A DNA stretch of 18,574 nt from QGNO01 sp964493125 (GTDB lineage Bacteria > Chloroflexota > Dehalococcoidia > Lucifugimonadales > QGNO01), in assembly GCA_964493125.1 (NCBI GenBank), contig CAZBMS010000029.1:1-18574 (forward strand), given 5' to 3'. Shown here piece after piece: positions 1-7,006 of this stretch. Each line of letters starts with the position of its first letter. The stretch's first letter is position 1. The position numbers and the translations under genes are program-made. A model generated the notes under the pieces. That model saw nothing but the letters and a program-made list of their open reading frames with translations, had not been told where the DNA came from and did not search any database.

Positions 1-449
1 GGCAAATCACCGGAAGCGACTCGCGCTGCCAGCATCGGTGCCTCGTTGAATTCCGTGGGAGTCTGGCCTTTATAGTCGAAGGAGTCCTGGAATGGCAGAA
101 CCACTACAGTTTCACCTTGAACCGTTTTGACAACTTCCTGGGTGACTACAACTTCTTTGACAACCTCTTTCTCAACCACGACTTCTTTCTCTACAACTAC
201 TTTTTCCCCAGGTACTCTGACTTCTTTTACCACTTCTCTTACAACTTCAACAGGTTTTTCAACCTCAATGGTTTTTACAACTTCTTTCTCAACTTCCACT
301 ACTCTTTCTACGGGTACTTCCTTAATCACTTCTTGGGTGACGATTTCCTTCACGGGTACCTCTTTAATAACTTCTTTTGTACACCCGATTGAAACAACCA
401 CCGCAAGAGCGGCTACAAGTAGTGACGTTCGTTTAAAGACCGTATTCAT
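1..449 (-). CDS. Partial lipoprotein, probable ABC transporter substrate-binding protein (oligopeptide type)
   Basis: The gene reads leftward from ATG at 449 and runs off the window; about 150 N-terminal residues are visible. A strong Shine-Dalgarno GGAGGTG (complement of 454-460) sits 4 bases before the start. Residues 1-23 form a lipoprotein signal: a basic start (FKR), a hydrophobic stretch (LLVAALAVVV) and a lipobox-like SIGC with C23 as the likely lipidated residue; Ser at -3 is atypical. Residues 25-110 are a low-complexity linker of KEV/EVV/VEK units. The mature domain begins near residue 115 (VVVLPF) and contains TEFNEAPMLA followed by ARVASGDLP. In family knowledge, this linker plus an 'NEAPMLA..V..G.LP' segment occurs in Chloroflexota family 5 peptide-binding lipoproteins, which deliver peptides or related solutes to an ABC importer. 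The function is inferred from the N-terminus only, since the ligand-binding body is outside the window. Confidence 0.72.
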   Translation of the reverse strand, partial: MNTVFKRTSLLVAALAVVVSIGCTKEVIKEVPVKEIVTQEVIKEVPVERVVEVEKEVVKTIEVEKPVEVVREVVKEVRVPGEKVVVEKEVVVEKEVVKEVVVTQEVVKTVQGETVVVLPFQDSFDYKGQTPTEFNEAPMLAARVASGDL

Positions 450-899
450 GTCGCACCTCCGATTGGTATTGCCGATAACGCAAAATTCCAGAAGCAGTAA
501 ATCCGCTTCGGGCGAGTACTGTCTCACGAAACCAGCAGAATGTCAAATCTAACATGACGAAATCCCATAATAGTATATGGTTATATGCCTAGATAGACGC
601 ATGAATCTGTAGGTATTGTTGCACGGTCCATCCATGTTGACTCTAGTATGTTGTACGTTCTGATATCTATCGTCTGCTTTATGAATGATTTAAAATTGGT
701 ATTGTCAGTTTTGGTCCAATGCAACGGATACAAAATTATAATTGTCTAGATCAATCTACTATCCATGTGTTTTCATATGGTTTAAAATCTTGATGCAGAA
801 GACCTGTCTAAGCAAACACATCCGCGTGTCTTGTAACCAACCCACCTTAAGAGCGTGTAAGGCAAGTCCGCTAACTAAAACCTGAAAAGTAGCTGAACC
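450..899. other. Divergent intergenic region, 450 bp
   Basis: This AT-rich gap separates the leftward lipoprotein gene from the rightward FHA-cyclase gene, so it should hold both promoters. For the leftward gene a perfect TTGACA lies on the minus strand (complement of 541-546), but no convincing -10 follows at 16-18 bases. On the plus strand there is a perfect TATAAT at 737-742 without a good -35 at normal spacing, and a TAAAAT at 783-788. None is strong enough to call as a promoter. I see no gene, RNA or repeat here; frames that enter it from the left are shadows of the repetitive linker. Confidence 0.5.
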
Positions 900-1754
900 A
901 TGACATTCACTATTGAATTCGGTACCCCCAGTAGCAAAACTGGTCGATTGACTTTGTCAGATAAGTCAATCGTTGTAGGTCGTTCAAGTTCATGTGATGT
1001 GGTTTTAGATAATCCGTATCTTTCTAACCGTCATCTGGAGCTCTGGATTGACAGAGAAGGTTGTGCCTTTGTGAAAGATTTGAATAGTTCTAATGGCACG
1101 ACGCATAACGGAGAGATAATTACTTCGGAGGAGGCTGTATCGCTTTCTGACGGTGACCGGCTAGATTTGTCAGACGGTAGAGGATTTATTCGAATAATTC
1201 AACCAGAAGGGCATAGAATCAACAGCATTGGTTCACCACCGAGAGGTACCGTTACTTTCATGTTTACAGATATGATAGGTTCCACTGACATAGTGCGGGA
1301 TCTTGGAGATATTCGTTCAAGGGAATTGTTCAGGAGCCACGAAAATATATTGAGTACATCGATAGAAGCCAACCAGGGATTCATAGTTAAAGGGCAGGGA
1401 GATGGATTCATGGCCTCGTTTTCTAGTTGTAGATCAGCTATTATCAGTGGTATCGATATTCAAAAGTCTTTATTAGGTCTTAGAAAAATTGATGGGGATA
1501 TCCGGATTAACGTGAGGATCGGGATTAACACAGGCGAGGCGGTAATAGAAAACAACGACTATTATGGTAGAGCAGTTAATGAGGCTGCAAGAATCTCAGC
1601 CAAGGCAGATTCCGAAGAAATACTTGTTTCAAGTGTGACTAAAAGAATGGCTGATTCCGCCGGAGATATTGTATTTCAAGATGCCAGAGAGATAGAACTT
1701 AAAGGTCTACCTGGAACACATCTTGTATATCCTGTGCAGTGGAGAGATCATTGA
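900..1754 (+). CDS. FHA domain fused to class III adenylate/guanylate cyclase
   Basis: This 284-residue soluble protein has no signal peptide or membrane segment. Residues 4-100 are a forkhead-associated domain, a phosphothreonine-peptide reader, with the GRSSSCDV core (G27-R28), SNRH (42-45) and NGTTHN (65-70). Residues 115-284 are a class III cyclase homology domain. Metal ligands are D124 (FTDMIGST) and D168 (GQGDGF). K164 and D220 (NDYYG) occupy the substrate-base positions and favour ATP, and N227 and R231 (VNEAAR) are the transition-state residues. The catalytic set is therefore complete, and cAMP synthesis gated by binding a phosphorylated partner is the likely role. An in-frame TGA at 894-896 fixes ATG 900 as the earliest start. 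No clear Shine-Dalgarno precedes it, so translation may be weak. The PP2C phosphatase downstream could act on the same phosphoproteins. Confidence 0.9.
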   Translation: MTFTIEFGTPSSKTGRLTLSDKSIVVGRSSSCDVVLDNPYLSNRHLELWIDREGCAFVKDLNSSNGTTHNGEIITSEEAVSLSDGDRLDLSDGRGFIRIIQPEGHRINSIGSPPRGTVTFMFTDMIGSTDIVRDLGDIRSRELFRSHENILSTSIEANQGFIVKGQGDGFMASFSSCRSAIISGIDIQKSLLGLRKIDGDIRINVRIGINTGEAVIENNDYYGRAVNEAARISAKADSEEILVSSVTKRMADSAGDIVFQDAREIELKGLPGTHLVYPVQWRDH

Positions 1755-1904
1755 ATTACCAGATCGAATGACTAAATAGGTATAGTTTCTTATACAAGGA
1801 CTTTTGATAGACGTATTACTAACGACTGTTGTGAATTTTGGAACCAAAGTGTAACTAATGTTTAATGGTATAAATTTGAGGGATTCGAGCCATAAAGTTA
1901 ATTA

Positions 1905-1911
1905 AAAGGAG
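1905..1911 (+). promoter_or_regulatory. Ribosome binding site AAAGGAG before a double ATG
   Basis: The site precedes two adjacent in-frame ATG codons. GGAG ends 3 bases before ATG 1915 and 6 bases before ATG 1918. The spacing favours 1918 as the true start, which would remove one Met. Confidence 0.6.
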
Positions 1912-1914
1912 TCT

Positions 1915-2520
1915 ATGATGAGTTTGTTTGGATTTGGCAAAGCAAAAAAAATTCAAGACTTGAAAGTTAAAGATCTGAAAAAAGAGAAAATTAACCAGGA
2001 AGTCAAACAAGAACAACTGCTTTCTCGGATCCGCAAGTCCGGAGAGCAGTATGAATCAATATTGGAATCAACGTCTGAACAAGGGCTTTCAGATGGAGAG
2101 ATAGATGCTGCTGCTTACAGAATGAGCCAAATCAATAAAACTAAAGACAGGGCAGAAAGAGATCTACAGGAAGTGATGACCAGGCTTACGGTCATTGATT
2201 CGACGATTGATGTTCTGGATCAGAAAGAGGAACTTGAACAAAAAGGGATTTGGAAGAAGATTAATGAAATTCCAGAGGAACAATTAGAGTCACAACTCTT
2301 AGAACTTTCAGTACAACGTAAAGAAAGCAAAGTGAATGTCAACCAGATAGTGGAAATGTTTGATGTTGATCGCCAGGCGGTCCGATCAAATAGAAGCGCA
2401 GATGTCTTGAATAGTAGGAAAGCTATACTGGAAAAAAGAGCACAAAAACAAGGTGTTGAAAATCCGCAGCCTCAATCAACTCAAACGGCAGATGATGGCA
2501 ATAAGACCCTCAAATTGTAG
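1915..2520 (+). CDS. Hypothetical coiled-coil protein
   Basis: I do not recognise the family. The product has 201 residues (200 if it starts at ATG 1918, which is better spaced from the ribosome binding site). It is highly charged and soluble, with no signal peptide. A short hydrophobic, glycine-containing start (SLFGFGKAKK) could be an amphipathic membrane or partner contact. Residues 12-110 and 120-178 look like long alpha-helices with heptad-like Leu/Ile spacing, broken by a glycine/aspartate turn (LSDGEID, 58-64) and by IPEEQ (119-123). The last 20 residues are a Gln/Asn/Thr-rich tail and probably disordered. The helical hairpin recalls PspA-like or ESCRT-III-like proteins, but I see no specific motif and would not name it as one. 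It lies 160 bases after the cyclase and 71 bases before the helix-turn-helix gene on the same strand, so co-transcription with the latter is plausible. Confidence 0.8.
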   Translation: MMSLFGFGKAKKIQDLKVKDLKKEKINQEVKQEQLLSRIRKSGEQYESILESTSEQGLSDGEIDAAAYRMSQINKTKDRAERDLQEVMTRLTVIDSTIDVLDQKEELEQKGIWKKINEIPEEQLESQLLELSVQRKESKVNVNQIVEMFDVDRQAVRSNRSADVLNSRKAILEKRAQKQGVENPQPQSTQTADDGNKTLKL

Positions 2521-2580
2521 AACATAAGAAAACCATATCCCCTCATGCACATGTCATATATGAACAGCTTTATTGATTTA

Positions 2581-2584
2581 GGAG
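2581..2584 (+). promoter_or_regulatory. Ribosome binding site GGAG selecting a TTG start
   Basis: GGAG lies 7 bases before TTG 2592. No in-frame ATG is close by, and the helix-turn-helix domain begins soon after, so this site supports the TTG start. Confidence 0.6.
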
Positions 2585-2591
2585 TTTAGAT

Positions 2592-3083
2592 TTGCCTTCT
2601 GATAGAAATGATGAGGCAGGCCTTAAGGGACCTGTAGAGGTGGCGAAATATTTAGGTCTTAGCGAGCGGGACATATTTGTGATGGCTGAGCAAGGGCAAA
2701 TCCCTGCTTTCAAAATGGGTTCAACCTGGAGATTTAGACAGAGTGATCTGGATAACTGGTTAGAAAACTCTCGTTCTGGTCCTACTGTGAGCAATGTAGA
2801 GTCTCTGACTCCAACTATAGTACCCGCACGTAGCAAATGGCGGAAAAGAAAAGACTCTGAAGAAGCAGATGTTGCGATCAAGAAAGCATGCAGAGATCAT
2901 ATAGAGTCAGAAATTAAAAGTGTTGGTAAAGAGATATTCCTTGTTGAATCATTTGAAGAGAAATTTGGTAAGGATGTAGTCAAGTTAGTGATTGACCAAT
3001 TGAAAAAAGAAAAAGTTCTGAAGGAATCCTCTCATGAAGGACTTGGCGGCGAACAGGTTAGGGTTGTGATGAGGCGCCAATAA
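2592..3083 (+). CDS. MerR-like helix-turn-helix (HTH_17 / excisionase family) DNA-binding protein
   Basis: A 163-residue protein starting with TTG. Residues 13-58 match the short MerR-superfamily winged helix often labelled 'excisionase family DNA-binding domain': PVEVAKYLGLSE forms the helix-turn-helix, then the GQIPAFKMG wing, WRFRQSDLDNWL (46-57) and the terminal helix. A flexible basic segment follows (SKWRKRKDSEE, 81-91). Residues 93-163 are a second, mostly helical region ending in a possible strand (EQVRVVM) that could be another small winged-helix or dimerisation domain. The family includes phage excisionases and ordinary transcription factors. No integrase or attachment site is nearby, so a chromosomal regulator is more likely. 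The stop codon ends at 3083, directly next to the stop of the convergent membrane-protein gene. The target genes are unknown. Confidence 0.85.
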   Translation: MPSDRNDEAGLKGPVEVAKYLGLSERDIFVMAEQGQIPAFKMGSTWRFRQSDLDNWLENSRSGPTVSNVESLTPTIVPARSKWRKRKDSEEADVAIKKACRDHIESEIKSVGKEIFLVESFEEKFGKDVVKLVIDQLKKEKVLKESSHEGLGGEQVRVVMRRQ

Positions 3084-3974
3084 TCAATTAATTAACTCTA
3101 GTATGTATGGTGCGTAACTGTTTTCTATCAATCCGGCAACTATAATCAAGACAATTGCAACTACGGCGAGTACTAATACTGCGAACATCACTCTTTTGAG
3201 TCGCTGGTCGGAAAAGTCGTAGATGGTTATTCCTCGTGAAAGAAATATACCGCACAAGGCTCCGGAGATATATCCCAATGCCTCTACAATGAGGTGAGGC
3301 ATTATGGCCAGTATGATTACCAAGCCAGTTAAGAATTGACCTGTATCATTCCCAGTTCCACTTTTGATAAACAGTGTTATTGTAATAGCCCATACGCATG
3401 CGTTCCAACCAACAGCGATCATGGTTCCGAGTGATCTGTAAAGTAAAGCCAGTACGCTGAAAGCCAGCAAAATAATTATATTGTGAATAACAACGGCTGT
3501 GCCCAGTTCAAATCTTTCGGGAGAAAGAACATCTCCTGGTTCAAATCCTGTTTCTCTAAGAACAAACCCGAAATTTTCCTGAAGAGACTGGTAATCGGTA
3601 ATTATTGCAATCAATAAGAACCCAATAAACATACCGCTAAATATACTAAGACAAGACAACGCGCTTTGAGAATTTACTCTTCTCCCTGTACCTTCTGCTG
3701 CCCAGATCCTCTCTCGATTTATCGCAAGAATAGTGTTGAATCTAGGTACCATCGCAGCTGAAGCTAGTGATAAACCTATAAGACCTGATTCAGGTACTCC
3801 CAACGCCTGCACAACAAATAAGCTGAGGATAGTGATCAGAATTGCTTCCATCCAAATTTGGATATTCCAGGCAAAAGTACTTGAAATAGGGAAAATATTG
3901 AGTAGAGCTGAGAATATATTTCCCGGTTCTTCTACGTTAGTGTTGGGATTTGAGATGTTATCAGAATCCCCCAT
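3084..3974 (-). CDS. SpoIIM/DUF95-like integral membrane protein
   Basis: A 296-residue polytopic membrane protein with probable membrane spans near residues 40-60, 62-78, 106-126, 158-179, 183-204, 214-245 and 260-283. The second half resembles the SpoIIM (stage II sporulation protein M, DUF95) superfamily: an Asn in the first helix of the core (IHNIIILLAF, N164), a following helix carrying Gly-Trp-Asn (189-191), and the signature PHLIVEALGYISG with H227 and E231. SpoIIM acts in engulfment in Bacillus, but the wider family occurs in many non-sporulating bacteria with unknown roles, often beside RDD, von Willebrand A or ATPase genes; none of these is here. AAGGAG lies 8 bases before ATG 3974. 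The N-terminal 35 residues are polar and Asn-rich, probably cytoplasmic. The family call is by eye from the core motif. Confidence 0.65.
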   Translation of the reverse strand: MGDSDNISNPNTNVEEPGNIFSALLNIFPISSTFAWNIQIWMEAILITILSLFVVQALGVPESGLIGLSLASAAMVPRFNTILAINRERIWAAEGTGRRVNSQSALSCLSIFSGMFIGFLLIAIITDYQSLQENFGFVLRETGFEPGDVLSPERFELGTAVVIHNIIILLAFSVLALLYRSLGTMIAVGWNACVWAITITLFIKSGTGNDTGQFLTGLVIILAIMPHLIVEALGYISGALCGIFLSRGITIYDFSDQRLKRVMFAVLVLAVVAIVLIIVAGLIENSYAPYILELIN

Positions 3975-4073
3975 GGGGCTCGCTCCTTCAGGTAGTAGTT
4001 TCTATGTTATTGAGCCATCGAACATATAGCCAACGGTATGCTCATCATCGTACATTTTGCCTAGATTGCATTC

Positions 4074-4092
4074 CATCATATCAAATATGATG
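4074..4092. repeat. Perfect inverted repeat, 8-bp arms with a 3-base centre
   Basis: CATCATAT and ATATGATG flank CAA. The position between divergent promoters and the AT-rich arms fit either an operator or a weak hairpin. There is no second copy in the gap. Confidence 0.45.
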
Positions 4093-4253
4093 AGATGGGT
4101 AATGATTGCTGTTTATTTACTGATATTGTTAGGATTCTGGAATATAATCGGATCCTGATAGAAGTGGCAGGAAACAAAGAGTTGTTGTGTACCAACACTT
4201 GAATCGTTCGGACTAGGACAGCGCAAGTAATCGAATAGTCTGGAGTATAAAAA

Positions 4254-4257
4254 AGGA
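4254..4257 (+). promoter_or_regulatory. Ribosome binding site AGGA selecting a GTG start
   Basis: AGGA lies 6 bases before GTG 4264 but 12 bases before the in-frame ATG 4270, so the GTG is the better start. Confidence 0.5.
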
Positions 4258-4263
4258 TCAGTC

Positions 4264-6006
4264 GTGAATATGAATAATCAGAGCATATGGAGACCAGATA
4301 AACAAGAAGTTGTGGTTGAAAATGGGGCGGTAGCATCTGCGCACCCAATAGCTTCCAAGGTGGGAATAGATATTCTTCAAGATGGCGGTAACGCAGTCGA
4401 TGCGGCGATAGCGACAGGATTTTGTCTCAACGTTGTTGAGCCATGGAGTTCGTGTATAGCAGGCCATGGTCATATGCTGGTTTATATGTCGGATCTCGGT
4501 AAAACACTGTCTCTAGACTATAGTCATAGGTCTCCGATGGATGCTAATGCAAATATGTATCAGGTTTTAGGTCAGGTGGAAGCGGGAAACGGGTTGTATG
4601 AAGTTGAAAGCCAGTCGAACAGTGTTGGACACAGCTCAGTTGGTGTACCAGGAGTGACCGCAGGGATGTGGAAAGCACATGAATTATTTGGGAGCCTGCC
4701 GATGGAGCAGCTCATGGAGCCGTCTATCCACTATGCAAGAGAGGGATTCGATGTAGACTGGACGGCTTGTTTGATGATTGCACAGGTGATGCCTGATTTG
4801 ATTCGGTACAGTGAGGGCGGACGTGTTTTTCTGCCAGGTGGCTACCCGCCGACTCCTGGCGAAAAACTTGTACAAAGTGATCTTGCTGATGTGCTAACAC
4901 GGATATCTAAAGAAGGAAGAGATGCTTTGTACAAGGGTGATATAGCACATGCCATAGACGAAGAGATGAAGCTCAATGGCGGCTTTTTGAATGCCAGGGA
5001 CTTAGCTGCTTTCGAGGTTGAAGTTTCAGAGCCACTTCGGACTTCATACAAAGGGTACGACATCCTGAGTTCTCCAGTCCCATCCGGCGCATTTACTCAA
5101 CTTCAGGCACTGAACATACTCTCGTATTTTGATATTGACAAATTGAGACACAATTCTGACCGGTATCTGCATCTGATAGTCGAAGCGTTACGGCACTCTT
5201 TTGCTGACAGATACCGTTTCCTGGGGGATCCTGATTTTGGCCCTGTACCTTTGAAAGGGATGCTTTCTAAAGATTATGCAAGAGAAATTGCAGGTATGAT
5301 TAACAGAGAAAATGCCGAGATGGAGAGCGAAACTGAACTCCAGCCGTGGGTGTCTTTTGCTGATAAAATTGTTCATAATCCATGGAATTACGAAAACAAC
5401 AATGGGTTAGATCCTATCGGTTCCATGTCACCACCAAGCGCAGGGGATTCAACAACTCATTTCAGCGTGATTGATAAAAGCCGAAACATGGTGTCTTGTA
5501 CACAAACAGCTACGGCTGGTTTTGGATCCCGCGTAGTCGTTCCTGGCACAGGTATTCTACTGACCAATGGTATGGTTGTGTTTAACCCTAAGGATGGTAC
5601 ACCCAACTCAATAGCAGGCAATAAACGTGGGTTGAATAACATGGGAGCTGTACTAGTACTGAACGATGGAAAGCCATTTTTTGCTTTGGGAGCATCAGGT
5701 GGCAGGAAAATAATGTCGCGCCTTGTGCAAGTTATCTTGAATGTGATTGATTTTGACAACGGAATTCAAGAAGCGATAACCGCGCCTACCGTAGATGCAG
5801 CAGATCGTGAGACTTTTGCAGATCACAGACTGGATCCTGAGGTCATTGAGGCGTTGAGTCGTATGGGGCATAGGATGGAAATTGTTCCTGAACCGTCAAC
5901 TGGAGGTGGTTTTGCTAAGCCGCGTGGGGTGATGTTGAATGAAAAAACTGGTTTGGTGCACGCGGGTGTGCATGTAATAGGTCCGGACGGGGCATATGGC
6001 TATTAG
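4264..6006 (+). CDS. Gamma-glutamyltransferase-superfamily Ntn-hydrolase with diverged substrate pocket
   Basis: The 580-residue product covers the full GGT fold: an N-terminal chain starting NGAVASAHP...GGNAVDAAIA, then GDSTTHFSVIDK (394-405), where autocleavage should make T397 the new N-terminal nucleophile of the small subunit. The oxyanion pair G479-G480 (ASGGRKI) and the NKR motif (453-455) are present. Aligned by eye to E. coli GGT, the residues that hold the gamma-glutamyl group are not conserved: R114 is Ser87 in LDYSHRSP, N411 is T417, D433 is V439, and S462-S463 are N458-N459. True glutathione transpeptidase activity is therefore doubtful. Relatives such as HpxW oxamate amidohydrolase show that this fold takes other amides. 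There is no signal peptide, unlike periplasmic GGTs, so it is probably cytoplasmic. The PP2C gene follows after 57 bases on the same strand. Confidence 0.88.
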   Translation: MNMNNQSIWRPDKQEVVVENGAVASAHPIASKVGIDILQDGGNAVDAAIATGFCLNVVEPWSSCIAGHGHMLVYMSDLGKTLSLDYSHRSPMDANANMYQVLGQVEAGNGLYEVESQSNSVGHSSVGVPGVTAGMWKAHELFGSLPMEQLMEPSIHYAREGFDVDWTACLMIAQVMPDLIRYSEGGRVFLPGGYPPTPGEKLVQSDLADVLTRISKEGRDALYKGDIAHAIDEEMKLNGGFLNARDLAAFEVEVSEPLRTSYKGYDILSSPVPSGAFTQLQALNILSYFDIDKLRHNSDRYLHLIVEALRHSFADRYRFLGDPDFGPVPLKGMLSKDYAREIAGMINRENAEMESETELQPWVSFADKIVHNPWNYENNNGLDPIGSMSPPSAGDSTTHFSVIDKSRNMVSCTQTATAGFGSRVVVPGTGILLTNGMVVFNPKDGTPNSIAGNKRGLNNMGAVLVLNDGKPFFALGASGGRKIMSRLVQVILNVIDFDNGIQEAITAPTVDAADRETFADHRLDPEVIEALSRMGHRMEIVPEPSTGGGFAKPRGVMLNEKTGLVHAGVHVIGPDGAYGY

Positions 6007-6063
6007 TATTATCCAGTCGAGGATAGGATTATTATGGGCCTCAACTAATGAGAGAGATGACCG

Positions 6064-6945
6064 TTGAACAATATGATTATTTCAGGTAATACCGATGTTG
6101 GTAAAGTTCGTTCAGGTAATGAAGATTATTATGCCTTGTTAGAAGGAAATGAGCTTCCTGAAGGAATTGACGGAGTGATAGTAATCGCTGATGGCATGGG
6201 AGGGCATGCGGCTGGTGAAGTTGCCAGTAAGATGGCGACGGAAGGTGTGACCAGGCGGATAACTGATCAATCTCTCTTTCAAGCTGTGCCTGAAACAGTC
6301 TCGCTGACCGAATATCTGGGCCAGGTTTTGATAGACGTGAATCGAGAAGTTTATGCTGCAAGTCAAAATCCTGAATATCAAGGAATGGGGACTACTTGTA
6401 CTGTAGGGGCTTTGCAAGCCGGTGAGTTACACATAGCGCACGTCGGGGACAGCAGAGCATACAGACTTAGGTCAGGGAACCTGGAACAGTTGACACAAGA
6501 TCACTCATGGATAGCGGAGCAAATCATGGCAGGGAACATTACAGTAGAACAATCAAAGAGTCACCCATACCGAAACGTTATAACAAAAACAGTTGGGACT
6601 GACTCAGATGTAATTCCGCAGACTAAAACTGTGAGTGTTGAGAGCGGGGACAGAATTCTTGTCTGCTCCGATGGCCTTCATTCCATGGTGGATGACACGG
6701 AAATCGGTTCTATTTTGCTTCGTGGCGATACAGTATCGATAGTAAATGAATTGATAGATATGGCAAATGCAAAAGGTGGAACAGATAATATAACGGTAGC
6801 TGTGGCTGAAGTCATCGGGCCAGAAACTATCGATCAATCAAGGAGGGGAATCAGAAAAGTTCGACGTCACAAGATCCGTCGGTCTCCGGGGTTAGTGGGG
6901 TGGATAAAAAGCAGGGTGCTGAAATTTTGGGCGAAAAATTTCTAG
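6064..6945 (+). CDS. PP2C-type (PPM family) serine/threonine protein phosphatase
   Basis: A 293-residue metal-dependent phosphatase. The PPM motifs appear in order: RSGNEDYY (17-23, metal Asp D21), IADGMGGHAAG (41-51, D43-G44), GMGTTCTVGAL (108-117), AHVGDSRAYR (125-134), LTQDHSW (143-149), CSDGLHSMVDD (201-211, D203) and GGTDNITV (238-245, D241). All core metal ligands are present, so it should remove phosphate from Ser/Thr residues and probably opposes a Hanks-type kinase encoded elsewhere. The catalytic domain ends near 250. The remaining 40 residues are very basic (RRGIRKVRRHKIRR) and end in an aromatic amphipathic stretch (LVGWIKSRVLKFWAKNF), which may attach the enzyme to membrane or nucleic acid. 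The start is TTG 6064, 7 bases after a weak GAGAG; ATG 6073 is the alternative and would shorten it by three residues. Confidence 0.93.
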   Translation: MNNMIISGNTDVGKVRSGNEDYYALLEGNELPEGIDGVIVIADGMGGHAAGEVASKMATEGVTRRITDQSLFQAVPETVSLTEYLGQVLIDVNREVYAASQNPEYQGMGTTCTVGALQAGELHIAHVGDSRAYRLRSGNLEQLTQDHSWIAEQIMAGNITVEQSKSHPYRNVITKTVGTDSDVIPQTKTVSVESGDRILVCSDGLHSMVDDTEIGSILLRGDTVSIVNELIDMANAKGGTDNITVAVAEVIGPETIDQSRRGIRKVRRHKIRRSPGLVGWIKSRVLKFWAKNF

Positions 6946-7006
6946 GATATCTGCAAGTTATAGTGGATAAGGGAGACTTTCCAACTCGAGACATGTTAAG
7001 TCAGGG

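Larger units (their letters stand above)
3975..4263. other. Divergent intergenic region with a short perfect palindrome
   Basis: This gap of 289 bases separates the leftward SpoIIM-like gene from the rightward Ntn-hydrolase gene. It contains a perfect TATAAT at 4143-4148 on the plus strand without a good -35 element at 16-18 bases, and the palindrome described separately at 4074-4092. No gene or structured RNA is evident. Confidence 0.5.

Noticed and set aside
117..552. Two overlapping plus-strand open frames rich in Phe/Asn/Tyr or Thr/Ser
   Set aside because: They are antisense shadows of the repetitive KEV linker of the minus-strand lipoprotein, which has a signal peptide, lipobox and strong ribosome binding site.
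637..742. Promoter for the FHA-cyclase gene from TTGACT (637) or TATAAT (737)
   Set aside because: Neither has a partner element at 16-18 bases; single-hexamer matches in AT-rich DNA are expected by chance.
2592..3083. Mobile-element excisionase
   Set aside because: The HTH_17 domain is shared with excisionases, but there is no integrase, attachment repeat or phage gene nearby, and the protein is longer than typical excisionases.
6946..7006. Bidirectional terminator between the convergent phosphatase and NHL genes
   Set aside because: I could not find an inverted repeat longer than a few bases or a T-run in this 61-base gap.
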